NCBI RefSeq assembly: GCF_014646335.1
Contig: NZ_BMNG01000011.1
Coordinates: forward strand, 124,001 to 188,000
From: Streptomyces lasiicapitis
Lineage (GTDB): Bacteria; Actinomycetota; Actinomycetes; Streptomycetales; Streptomycetaceae
DNA length: 64,000 bases
Reading direction: 5' to 3'
The position numbers were made by a program, and so were the translations under genes. How positions within the stretch are numbered: position 1 is the first letter of the stretch; every line of letters begins with the position of its first letter. Below are positions 50,251-61,294 of this stretch, one piece after another. Below the pieces are notes generated by a model. It saw nothing but the letters and a program-made list of their open reading frames with translations, was not told the origin of the DNA and did not search any database.

Positions 50251-50835
50251 GGCCGCCGCGCCCCACTCGTGAACCAATACGCCCCGCCCACCAGCAGCCC
50301 CCCGCCCACGACGTTCCCCGGCACCGTGAACGCCAGGTTCCGCAGCAGGTCACCGAAGCCCGCGTCGCTGACCGCCGCCCAGCGCCTCCTTGCCGTGCAG
50401 CATCTCGGCCAGCATCGCCCTGGCGGGACCCGAGGACGTCACCCCGGAGGCGTGCACCATCGCTCCGAAGACGAGCGTTCCCGCCAGATTGCCCGCAAGC
50501 GACAGCCCCCAGCTCACCGCGAGATGCCGCAGGCCCGTACGCCCCGAGAGCGCGCCCACCAGCATCACCATCACGTTCGACGTGAAGAGCTGGGCGCCCG
50601 CGAACATCACGATCGTCAGGGCGACGGGGAAGACGGCCCCTTCGAGGAGCCGCACGGCCGGGGAGTGCCCGGCGGCGAACGGCGAGACCGCCACCAGGAG
50701 CAGCACCTCACCGATGCCTATGTAAGCGCCCGCCAGCATCGCGGACGCGAAGTAGCGGGCCCGGTCGCCGACGTCACGGGCCTTGTGCGCGGCCTGTTCT
50801 GCGGTCTCGGTGACGTTCGCGGCGATGCTGATCAC
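50247..50835 (-). pseudogene. FNT (formate/nitrite) channel gene with internal deletion and frameshift
   Basis: The first 150 or so residues (start 50835) are a normal FNT channel N-terminal half: YFASAMLAGAYIGIGEVLLL, AGAQLFTSNVMVMLVGAL, GNLAGTLVFGA. After EALGGGQ the frame changes and ends at 50350 as RRGLR-stop. The true C terminus appears in another frame: FGDLLRNLAFTVPGNVVGGG and GGAYWFTS, ending at the TAG at 50247. About 80-90 codons that normally encode two or three central membrane helices are missing at the junction near 50380. The product cannot form a complete six-helix channel. A sequencing error alone could not explain the missing length. Confidence 0.8.
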
Positions 50836-50955
50836 GCTTCGACGCTACGGCGGCACAGCGACCCCAAATGCCCGAAGAGGTCACCGGTCGACGGCCCCAG
50901 GGCCCCACCGGACGGGGGCCAAGGGCCCGCTGGCCGCAGGACCCGCGACCCTCTC

Positions 50956-50961
50956 TAGACT
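50956..50961 (+). promoter_or_regulatory. -10 box of the ABC exporter, leaderless start
   Basis: TAGACT is a near-consensus -10 hexamer. The ATG of the ABC ATPase gene follows after exactly seven bases, and no ribosome-binding site is present, so the mRNA should begin at the start codon. No convincing -35 was found. Confidence 0.6.
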
Positions 50962-50968
50962 TCCCGTC

Positions 50969-51891
<923 letters not shown>

Positions 51892-51895
<4 letters not shown>

Positions 51896-52677
51896 TCGCC
51901 GGTACGTACGCGCCGAAGCCGGGCGCCGCCCCGCTCCCCCGCATGATCGCCGCGCAGGCCGCGCTCGAGACGAAGATGCTGCTGCGCAACGGCGAACAGC
52001 TGCTGCTCACCGTCGTCATCCCCACGCTCCTGCTCGTCCTGTTCAGCGCCGTCGACATCGTCTCTGTGCCCACTAAAACTGCGGGGGGCGAGGGCAAGGC
52101 GGTCGACTTCCTCACCCCGGGCATCCTCGCCCTCGCCGTGATGTCGACCGCCTTCACCGGGCAGGCCATCGCGACGGGCTTCGAGCGGCGCTACGGCGTG
52201 CTGAAGCGACTCGGCGCGTCCCCGCTGCCGCGCTGGGGCCTGATGGCCGCCAAGACCCTGTCGGTGCTCGTCACCGAGGTGCTCCAGATCGCCCTGCTCA
52301 CGGCGATCGCCTTCGCGCTCGGCTGGTCGCCGCACGGCAACCCGCTCGCCGTCCTGCTGCTCCTGGTCCTCGGTACGGCCGCCTTCTCCGGGCTCGGCCT
52401 GCTGATGGCGGGCACCCTCAAGGCGGAGGCGACCCTGGCCGCCGCCAACCTGGTCTTCCTGCTCCTGCTGGTCGGCGGCGGCGTCATCGTGCCGCTCGAC
52501 AAGTTCCCCGGCGGCGTCGAGGCCGCGCTCGGCCTGCTGCCGATCTCGGCGCTCTCGGACGGGCTTCGGGACGTCCTCCAGGACGGCGCGTCGATGCCGT
52601 GGGGCGACCTCGGAATCCTGGCGGTGTGGGCGGTACTCGGGCTCGGCGCGGCGGCGCGCTTCTTCCGCTGGGAGTAG
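51892..52677 (+). CDS. ABC-2 type exporter permease
   Basis: A 261-residue membrane protein with six transmembrane helices of the ABC-2 (DrrB-like) type. TAFTGQAIATGFERRYGVLKRLGASPLPR is the typical cytoplasmic loop, and the C-terminal PISALSDGLRDVL segment is common in this family. The ATGA overlap couples it to the ATPase gene. The exported compound is unknown. It is followed by ctaA, and Streptomyces keep this exporter next to heme A synthesis genes, but no functional link is known. Confidence 0.9.
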
Positions 52678-52761
52678 CCGCGCGGCGCCGCATCGGGAGT
52701 AACCGCCGTCACAAAAGCACCGGATACGTCCCCCTCGTGAAGCCGTGCACAAGCACACCCC

Positions 52762-52767
52762 TACGAT
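52762..52767 (+). promoter_or_regulatory. -10 box of ctaA, leaderless start
   Basis: TACGAT precedes the ctaA GTG (52775) by exactly seven bases. The upstream in-frame ATG at 52766 overlaps this box and so cannot be the main start if this promoter is used. No strong -35 is visible. Confidence 0.55.
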
Positions 52768-52774
52768 GGGGCCC

Positions 52775-53788
52775 GTGCCAAACGTGACCCGGGCCGATCT
52801 GGCTCAAGCAGCACGCAATCCGCTCGCCTACATCGCGGAACGCTGGACTCCGACCGAACGGACCGTCCGGCGCGCGGTGCTCGCCTCGCTCGTGATGACC
52901 TGCGTCATCGTGGTCACCGGCGGCGCCGTCCGGCTTACGGGCTCCGGCCTCGGCTGCCCGACCTGGCCCAAGTGCACCGACGAGTCCCTCACCGCGACGA
53001 GCGAGATGGGCTTCCACGGAGTCATCGAGTTCGGCAACCGCATGCTGACGTACGTGCTCTGTGCCGTCATCGGCTGGGCCATCATCGCCGTGCGCTCGCA
53101 GAAGCCGTGGCGGCGGAGCCTGACCCGCTACGGCTGGGCGCAGTTCTGGCTCGTCATGTGCAACTCGGTGCTCGGCGGCATCGTCGTGCTCGTCGGCCTC
53201 AACCCGTACACCGTGGCGGCGCACTTCCTGCTCTCCACCGCCCTGATCGCGGTCTCCACCGCGATGTGGCAGCGCACCCGTGAGGGCGACGCGGAGCCGC
53301 GCCCGCTCGTCGGCAAGGCCGTCGCACAGTTGGTGTGGGTCCTCACCGGCGTCACCGTGCTGCTCATCGCCGTCGGCACGGTCGTGACCGGCGCGGGGCC
53401 GCACGCGGGCGACTCCAGCGACGTACCGCGCATGAACGTCGGCGCCGTGGGCCTGGACTGGGAGGGCGTCACCAAGCTGCACGCCGTCCTGGCATGGGTC
53501 GTGGTGACGCTCACGTTCGCGCTGTGGTTCGTCCTGAAGGCGGTCGACGCACCTCCCGGCCCGCTGGCCCGCACCCGGGACCTGTTCCTGATCCTGCTGG
53601 CGCAGGGCGGGATCGGCTATGTCCAGTACTTCACCGACCTGCCCGAGGTCCTGGTGGCCACACACATGCTGGGGTCGTGCCTGGTATGGATCGCGACGTT
53701 GCGAGTGCTCCTCTCCCTGCGGGAGCGGCCGCGGCCCAAGGCGGACGTGCCGACGCAGGTGGACGACTCCCAGCTGTCGTCGGTCTGA
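52775..53788 (+). CDS. ctaA: Heme A synthase (COX15/CtaA)
   Basis: A 337-residue integral membrane enzyme that converts heme O to heme A for the cytochrome aa3 oxidase. Eight hydrophobic helices are visible. Heme-ligand histidines lie near FHGVIEFGNRM, VAAHFLLS, KLHAVLAWV and VATHMLGS. The first extracytoplasmic loop contains CPTWPKC, the Cys pair of type B CtaA proteins. GTG at 52775 is chosen because the -10 box ends seven bases upstream. It works with ctaB (56.7 kb). Confidence 0.9.
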   Translation: MPNVTRADLAQAARNPLAYIAERWTPTERTVRRAVLASLVMTCVIVVTGGAVRLTGSGLGCPTWPKCTDESLTATSEMGFHGVIEFGNRMLTYVLCAVIGWAIIAVRSQKPWRRSLTRYGWAQFWLVMCNSVLGGIVVLVGLNPYTVAAHFLLSTALIAVSTAMWQRTREGDAEPRPLVGKAVAQLVWVLTGVTVLLIAVGTVVTGAGPHAGDSSDVPRMNVGAVGLDWEGVTKLHAVLAWVVVTLTFALWFVLKAVDAPPGPLARTRDLFLILLAQGGIGYVQYFTDLPEVLVATHMLGSCLVWIATLRVLLSLRERPRPKADVPTQVDDSQLSSV

Positions 53789-53816
53789 CGGGGACCGAGG
53801 TCCAGCCCCTCGCCCC

Positions 53817-54905
53817 TCAGGCGTCCACCAGCCCATACACCCGCCGCGCGTTCCCCGCCGCGATCAGCCCCGCCACCCGCTGCGCGTCCGTCAGCGACCA
53901 CGCGCCCTCCGCGACCCACGTACCGAGCACCCTCCCCAGCGCCTCCCGGAACAAGTGCGCCCCCACCACGTGCAGTTCGGGCAGCCCCTGCGCGCCGCTG
54001 GAGAACAGCAGCTTGCCGAACGGCGCGAGTTCCAGGATCTCCGCGAGTACGGCCGCCGCGCGCGCCCCGGTCCGTACGAGCGCGGGGCCCAAGTCGGCGT
54101 ACACATGCGGGAAGACGCCCGCGAGGTGCGCCGCGGAGCGGTGGTGCGGGTAGCCGTGCAGCAGCACGAGGTCGGTGCCGAGGCCGGCCGTGGAGCGGGC
54201 GAAGTCGCCGAAGGAGCGCTGCGGGTCGGCGGCGCCGGTGTGCAGTTGCAGGGGCAGGCCGGAAGCCACGGCGATCCACAGCAGGTGCCGCAGCAGCACC
54301 GGATCGGCGAGTTCGCCGCCCACCTGCCGTCCGGCGAGCCAGCGCCCCGCCGCGCCGCGCACCTCCCCGGGACCAGGTGGTTCGGCCGCGAGCGCGCGGC
54401 GCTGGCGCACCCCTGCGACCGAGGTGAAGGCGACGGCCCCGTTCGCGGCGCCGTGCACGGACTCGGCGAGGTTGGCGAGGAAGGAGTCGACGGTGCCCGA
54501 GGTGTCGGCGACCTGCTCGGCCAGTAATTCCAGGCGGACGATCTCATGGGCCTCGGCGCCGCCGGTCGTGGCCAGTTCGCCGGGCCCGGTCAGGTCGCCG
54601 GGCAGTCCGGTGTCGACGAGGTACGTCGTGATCCCGCTGCCCCGCAGCAGTCGCCGCCCGGCCTCGAGGACGCCCAGCTCGCGGCGGCGCGCCAGATAGC
54701 GGGCGGGCGGGCAGTGCGGTTCGAGGCCGAGCAGCGGCGGGCACCAGCGGCGGACGGCGAAGCCGGTCTGGGTGTCGAAGAAGGTGGTGCCGGGGGCGGG
54801 CGGGCCCTCGCCCCGGCCGAGGTGGGCCTCGAAGGTGCCGAGCCCCAGCTCCGTGCGCAGGACACCGTGGCAGTGCTGGTCGACCAAGGACGGCGTCTCG
54901 ATCAT
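53817..54905 (-). CDS. Amidohydrolase 2-family metal-dependent hydrolase
   Basis: A 362-residue TIM-barrel amidohydrolase (PF04909 type). The N-terminal metal motif is VDQHCHG; further likely ligands are in PLQLHTG and LLHGYPHH, and the C-terminal part has ADLGPAL and a conserved helix ELAPFGKLLFSSGAQGLPE. Relatives act as decarboxylases or hydrolases on aromatic or other carboxylates; the substrate is unknown. A TTA codon at 54527-54525 (Leu127) makes translation depend on the bldA tRNA. It is convergent with ctaA (28-bp gap). Confidence 0.82.
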   Translation of the reverse strand: MIETPSLVDQHCHGVLRTELGLGTFEAHLGRGEGPPAPGTTFFDTQTGFAVRRWCPPLLGLEPHCPPARYLARRRELGVLEAGRRLLRGSGITTYLVDTGLPGDLTGPGELATTGGAEAHEIVRLELLAEQVADTSGTVDSFLANLAESVHGAANGAVAFTSVAGVRQRRALAAEPPGPGEVRGAAGRWLAGRQVGGELADPVLLRHLLWIAVASGLPLQLHTGAADPQRSFGDFARSTAGLGTDLVLLHGYPHHRSAAHLAGVFPHVYADLGPALVRTGARAAAVLAEILELAPFGKLLFSSGAQGLPELHVVGAHLFREALGRVLGTWVAEGAWSLTDAQRVAGLIAAGNARRVYGLVDA

Positions 54906-55005
54906 CCTGGCTCCCCTGCGTGGACCGTGTTCCTACGGTCCTAACGGGTGACCCCGGTGTCAGGTGTTGCTCACCGTGTCACTCCGTGCCCGCCCCGCGC
55001 GTGTC

Positions 55006-55380
55006 TCAGCCGCCCGTCGGGCCGCCGATCTGGATGCCCGCCATGCGCTTCCATTCGTACGGTCCGGTCTTCACCTTGGCCGCGAACTCGCCGTCGAAGT
55101 CGTCGTGGACGGTGATTCCGGCCTTCTCCACGGCGTCCTTGGCGATCGCGTGGCTCGGCGCGACCACGTCGCCCCAGCCGCCGTCGTCACCGACGAGGAC
55201 GATCCGCGCGCCCCGCTCGCCGATGTACGCGACCTGTCCCTCCGCGCCACCGTGCTCCCGCGCGAACGCGGTGATCCGCTTGGCCAGCTTGGCGGCCGTG
55301 CGCTCGGCACGGGCGGCCTCCTTCGCCGCCTTCTCCGTCTGCGCCGCGTTCTCGGTGTCTGCCTGCTCCGTGTCTGCCAT
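55006..55380 (-). CDS. Small protein with coiled-coil N terminus, unknown function
   Basis: A 124-residue cytoplasmic protein. Residues 1-45 are Ala/Glu/Lys-rich and should form a charged helix (TEKAAKEAARAERTAAKLAKRI). The remaining part (VAYIGERGARIVLVGDDGGWGDVVAP, then AGITVHDDFDGEFAAKVKTGPYEWKRMAG) looks like a small alpha/beta domain. Conserved in Streptomyces as hypothetical, as far as I recall. It is followed by the amidohydrolase gene 100 bp downstream in the same direction. ATG at 55380 is the only reasonable start. Confidence 0.75.
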   Translation of the reverse strand: MADTEQADTENAAQTEKAAKEAARAERTAAKLAKRITAFAREHGGAEGQVAYIGERGARIVLVGDDGGWGDVVAPSHAIAKDAVEKAGITVHDDFDGEFAAKVKTGPYEWKRMAGIQIGGPTGG

Positions 55381-55490
55381 GGCACAGGATGCTACCGACG
55401 GGTAAATCGTTCGGCGACGCCCGGGGGCGTGGTCTCGGCCACGGTTCGCCCCTGGCTCGCGGGGCCGTTCCGCCCCACGCCGCCCCGTGG

Positions 55491-55496
55491 TAGGAC
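55491..55496 (+). promoter_or_regulatory. -10 box of the AMP-binding gene, leaderless start
   Basis: TAGGAC is followed by seven bases and then the ATG at 55504. GGAG within the spacer is too close to the start to work as a ribosome-binding site, so a leaderless message is likely. Confidence 0.5.
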
Positions 55497-55503
55497 CGGA
55501 GTC

Positions 55504-56685
55504 ATGACCGGTCTGCTGCTCGGCGAGGTCTTCCGGTCCGCCGCCCGGGCCGTCCCGCACCGCACGGCCGCGGTGCTCGGCGAGCGCGCGCTCACCTTCG
55601 CGGGGCTGGACGCGGCGGCCGACCGGGCCGCTTGGTTCCTGGCCGCCCACGGTGTGCGGCGGGGTGACCGGGTGGTGTGCCTGGCCGGGGCGTCCCTGGG
55701 GGCGGCGGCTCTGTTCGCGGGGGCCGCGCGGGCCGGCGCGGTGTTCGTGCCGGTCGACGCCGGGGCCGGTCGGGCGCGGGTGGCGGAGGTCGTGCGGGCG
55801 GCCGGGGCGGGGTTGCTCCTGACCGACGCGGCCCGTGCGGAGGCGGGGGCGCGCCTCGCGCGGAGTTCGGCGGTACGTCATGTCGTACTCCCGGACGTGG
55901 ATGACGCCCCCGATGGGCGGACCGCCGAGCAACCGGAGCAGCCCCTGGACCAGACCGCCGAGGCCGACCCCTGCGTGATCGTCTTCACAGGTTCCGGCCG
56001 CCCCCGGGGCGTCGTCCTCTCACACCGGGTGTGCGTGCTGCGTACCCATCCGGGCTGTCGGCCGGAGCGCAACGACGTGCTGGTGTGCGGATTCGCCCCG
56101 GGGCAGTGGTCCGCGTGGGCCGCCCTGCTGCGGCAGTGGCAGGCCCGGGGCACCGCGGTGCTCCTGGAGCGCCCGGACCCGGTGGCGATCTGCGCGGCCG
56201 TGCGGGGGCACGGCGCGGAGCGTCTGGTGTGTGCGCCCGGGACCTGGCGGGGCGTCCTGGACACCGCGCCGCACCACTTGGCCTCGCTGCGCTGCGCGGA
56301 CGTCGAGGCGACCGGCCCGCCCGCCGCCGCCCCCGGGCTCCTGGAGGACATCCGCACCGCGACCCCGCACGCCCGGGTGCGCGCCTTCCTCACCTCGCCC
56401 GAGACGGGCGACGTCGCCGTCCTGGACCACGCCGACGCCCGCCGCCGGCCGGACAGCTGCGGACTGCCGGCGCCCGGCACCGAGGTGCGGGTGGCGGGCG
56501 GTGAGCTGTACGTACGCGGGCCGTTGCTCTGCGACGGATACGCCGACGGGAAGGAGGCCGCGGCGCGGGACGGCTGGTTCCGCACGGGGTGGCCCGCGGC
56601 GGCCGAGGCCGACGGCCACCTCTGCCTCCAGACGGACTCGGCGGCGTACGAAGCAGCGGAAAGAGCAGTGGCCCCGTCGCCCTGA
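55504..56685 (+). CDS. Degenerate AMP-binding (acyl-CoA synthetase-like) protein
   Basis: A 393-residue protein with the fold of ANL adenylating enzymes, which normally have 500-550 residues. The N-terminal domain is recognisable (TFAGLDAAADRAAWFLAAHGVRRGDRVV). The phosphate-binding loop is reduced to FTGSGRPRGVVLSH in place of TSGTTGxPKG. Near the end GELYVRGPLLCDGYADG is intact, but the catalytic GWFxTGD has become GWFRTGW and the C-terminal lid domain with the catalytic Lys is absent. It is probably not a normal ligase. It keeps an open frame and a promoter-like start, so it may have another function or be decaying. The terminator hairpin overlaps its end. Confidence 0.75.
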   Translation: MTGLLLGEVFRSAARAVPHRTAAVLGERALTFAGLDAAADRAAWFLAAHGVRRGDRVVCLAGASLGAAALFAGAARAGAVFVPVDAGAGRARVAEVVRAAGAGLLLTDAARAEAGARLARSSAVRHVVLPDVDDAPDGRTAEQPEQPLDQTAEADPCVIVFTGSGRPRGVVLSHRVCVLRTHPGCRPERNDVLVCGFAPGQWSAWAALLRQWQARGTAVLLERPDPVAICAAVRGHGAERLVCAPGTWRGVLDTAPHHLASLRCADVEATGPPAAAPGLLEDIRTATPHARVRAFLTSPETGDVAVLDHADARRRPDSCGLPAPGTEVRVAGGELYVRGPLLCDGYADGKEAAARDGWFRTGWPAAAEADGHLCLQTDSAAYEAAERAVAPSP

Positions 56686-56703
56686 GGACGACGGGGCCAC
56701 TGC
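56665..56703. terminator. Bidirectional hairpin between the AMP-binding gene and ctaB
   Basis: GCAGTGGCCCCGTCG (56665-56679) pairs perfectly with 56689-56703, a 15-bp stem with a 9-nt loop. It overlaps the last codons of the AMP-binding gene and lies 23 bp past the ctaB stop, so it can serve both convergent genes. Confidence 0.8.
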
Positions 56704-56726
56704 CCACGGACGGAAACCGCCGGAGG

Positions 56727-57674
56727 CTAGCGCAGGAAGGGGTCCACGGCGACGGCCACGAACAGCAGCGAGACGTAGGTGATGGACCAGTGGAACAGGC
56801 GCATTTCCTTGAGCTTGCCGCCGGTCGCCTCGGACTTCGCACGGTTCTGCAGCCCGTGCGCCTCCCACAGCCACCAGCCGCCGGTGGCGAGGGCGACCGC
56901 GGTGTAGAACCAGCCGGTGTAGCCGAGCGGCTGGAGCAGCAGCGAGACGGCGACCATGACCCAGCTGTAGAGGACGATCTGGCGCGCGACGACCTTGTTG
57001 GAGGCGACGACCGGGAGCATCGGCACGCCCACGCGCGCGTAGTCCTCCTTGACCCGCATGGACAGCGGCCAGTAGTGCGGCGGCGTCCAGAAGAACATGA
57101 CCAGGAAGAGGATGACCGGCGCCCACGACATCGAGTTGGTGACGGACGACCAGCCGATGAGCACGGGCAGACAGCCGGCGATGCCGCCCCAGACGATGTT
57201 CTGGGAGGTGCGGCGCTTCAGGATCATCGTGTAGACGACCACGTAGAAGAGCAGCGCTCCGAGCGACAGCCACGCGGACAGCCAGTTGACGGCGAGGCCG
57301 AAAAGCAGCGTGGAGACGGCCGCGAGCGCGATGCCGAAGACGAGGCATTCGCGGGGGCTGACCATGCCCGTGACGAGCGGCCGCTGCGACGTGCGCTCCA
57401 TGAGCGCGTCGATGTCGCGGTCGATGTACATGTTGAGCGCGTTGGCGCCACCGGCGGAGAGGAAACCGCCCAAGCAGGTGAGCAGCACCAGCGTGAGGTC
57501 GGGCACCCCCTGCTCGGCGAGGAACATCACCGGAACGGTGGTGATCAGCAGAAGCTCGATGATCCGCGGCTTGGTCAGCGCCACGAACGCCTTCACTCGG
57601 GCCCCGAACGGCCGGTTGCTCGGGTTCTGGCTCGCCCCGATTACCCCCGCTGGACGGGATTCAACGGCCGTCAC
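56727..57674 (-). CDS. ctaB: Protoheme IX farnesyltransferase (heme O synthase)
   Basis: A 315-residue polytopic prenyltransferase of the UbiA superfamily that adds farnesyl to heme b to make heme O, the substrate of CtaA. The first Asp-rich motif is NMYIDRDIDALMERT and the second is in YWPLSMRVKEDYARVGVPM. About eight or nine transmembrane helices are visible. GTG at 57674 is chosen because CAGGGG lies upstream; a longer frame to 57761 includes the -10 box and is rejected. Convergent with the AMP-binding gene; divergent from tkt. Confidence 0.9.
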   Translation of the reverse strand: MTAVESRPAGVIGASQNPSNRPFGARVKAFVALTKPRIIELLLITTVPVMFLAEQGVPDLTLVLLTCLGGFLSAGGANALNMYIDRDIDALMERTSQRPLVTGMVSPRECLVFGIALAAVSTLLFGLAVNWLSAWLSLGALLFYVVVYTMILKRRTSQNIVWGGIAGCLPVLIGWSSVTNSMSWAPVILFLVMFFWTPPHYWPLSMRVKEDYARVGVPMLPVVASNKVVARQIVLYSWVMVAVSLLLQPLGYTGWFYTAVALATGGWWLWEAHGLQNRAKSEATGGKLKEMRLFHWSITYVSLLFVAVAVDPFLR

Positions 57675-58049
57675 GCACACCCCTGACAGAGACTCCCAGC
57701 AAGCCCTGCGTCGGACGTTCGGACATGAAGATCCGGTAAAGGCTCGCGCGTACCACGCCACTGTAGACGTTGCCCATACCTCGCCCTTCGCGGGGGTGGG
57801 TTCGTGTTGAGGAGCCGTATGAGCGGTGTTCGAAGACGGTCGAAGCGGGCGGAAGAGGTGACCAGATGAGCAGTCCCGTTTTCACATGGTGAACGCGGTC
57901 CGGCCCTTTCGGGAGGCGGATCGCGGCGGGTCCCGGCAGTCTGGAATCACTCGAAAAAATGCACGTTCTCACAGCGGTAGGCTCGACAGCGGCCGGTGCG
58001 ATTCATACGCCGCCGGCATTCGACATGTGGAGAGGAGCCCTGACCCAGG
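57675..58049. other. 375-bp divergent ctaB / tkt promoter region
   Basis: No gene is supported here. For ctaB (minus strand) TACAGT at 57765-57760 is a likely -10 box with a leader of about 80 nt. For tkt, TAGGCT at 57978-57983 is a possible -10 box, but no good -35 is present. GGAGAGGAGC at 58029-58038 may be the ribosome-binding site of tkt, although it is somewhat far from the GTG. Confidence 0.5.
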
Positions 58050-60137
<2,088 letters not shown>

Positions 60138-60171
60138 CGCCCATATACGACCAAGTAGGAGATGTAATTCC

Positions 60172-61290
60172 ATGACAGACGCACTCAAGCGCCTCTCCGA
60201 CGAAGGCGTCGCGATCTGGCTGGACGACCTGTCGCGCAAGCGGATCACGTCCGGCAACCTCGCCGAACTGATCGACGAGCAGCACGTCGTGGGCGTCACC
60301 ACCAACCCGTCGATCTTCCAGAAGGCGATCTCGTCCGGCGACGGTTACGAGCAGCAGCTCGAGGACCTCGCCGCGCGCAAGGTCACCGTGGAAGAGGCGA
60401 TCCGCATGATCACGACGGTGGACGTCCGTGACGCCGCCGACATCCTGCGGCCGGTGTTCGACGCGACCGAGGGCCAGGACGGCCGGGTGTCGATCGAGGT
60501 CGACCCGCGTCTGGCGCACGACACGAAGGCGACGGTCGCCGAGGCCAAGCAGCTCGCGTGGCTGGTGGACCGGCCGAACACGCTCATCAAGATCCCGGCG
60601 ACGAAGGCGGGCCTGCCCGCGATCACCGAGGTCATCGGCAAGGGCATCAGCGTGAACGTGACGCTGATCTTCTCGCTCGAGCGCTACCGCGAGGTCATGG
60701 ACGCCTACCTCGCGGGTCTGGAGAAGGCGAAGGCCGCGGGCCTGGACCTCTCCAAGATCCACTCGGTGGCGTCGTTCTTCGTGTCCCGCGTGGACACCGA
60801 GATCGACAAGCGGATCGACGCACTCGGCACCGACGAGGCCAAGGCCGCGCGCGGCAAGGCCGGCCTGGCCAACGCCCGTCTGGCGTACGAGGCGTACGAA
60901 GAGGTCTTCTCTTCCGACCGCTGGGTCGCCCTCGACAAGGCGCACGCCAACAAGCAGCGTCCGCTGTGGGCGTCGACGGGCGTCAAGGACAAGGCGTACA
61001 AGGACACGCTGTACGTCGACGACCTGGTCGCCCCGGGCACGGTGAACACCATGCCGGAGGCGACCCTCGAGGCCAGCGCCGACCACGGGCAGATCACCGG
61101 CAACACGATCGCCGGGACGTACGAGCAGTCGCGCGCCGAGATCGAGGCCGTGGAGAAGCTCGGCATCGCGTACGACGACGTGGTGCAGCTCCTCGAGGAC
61201 GAGGGCGTCGAGAAGTTCGAGGCGGCCTGGAACGACCTGCTCAAGTCGACCGAGGCCGAGCTCAAGCGCCTCGCTCCTTCGGAGGGCTGA
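60172..61290 (+). CDS. tal: Transaldolase
   Basis: A 372-residue transaldolase of the actinobacterial length class. It exchanges dihydroxyacetone units between sedoheptulose-7-phosphate and glyceraldehyde-3-phosphate. The N-terminal signature is GVTTNPSIFQKAIS, and the Schiff-base Lys is in TLIKIPATKAG. The C-terminal region has ASTGVKDKAYKDTLYVDDLVAPGTVNTMP. The ATG follows TAGGAGATG. zwf starts four bp after its stop. Confidence 0.94.
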   Translation: MTDALKRLSDEGVAIWLDDLSRKRITSGNLAELIDEQHVVGVTTNPSIFQKAISSGDGYEQQLEDLAARKVTVEEAIRMITTVDVRDAADILRPVFDATEGQDGRVSIEVDPRLAHDTKATVAEAKQLAWLVDRPNTLIKIPATKAGLPAITEVIGKGISVNVTLIFSLERYREVMDAYLAGLEKAKAAGLDLSKIHSVASFFVSRVDTEIDKRIDALGTDEAKAARGKAGLANARLAYEAYEEVFSSDRWVALDKAHANKQRPLWASTGVKDKAYKDTLYVDDLVAPGTVNTMPEATLEASADHGQITGNTIAGTYEQSRAEIEAVEKLGIAYDDVVQLLEDEGVEKFEAAWNDLLKSTEAELKRLAPSEG

Positions 61291-61294
61291 AACC

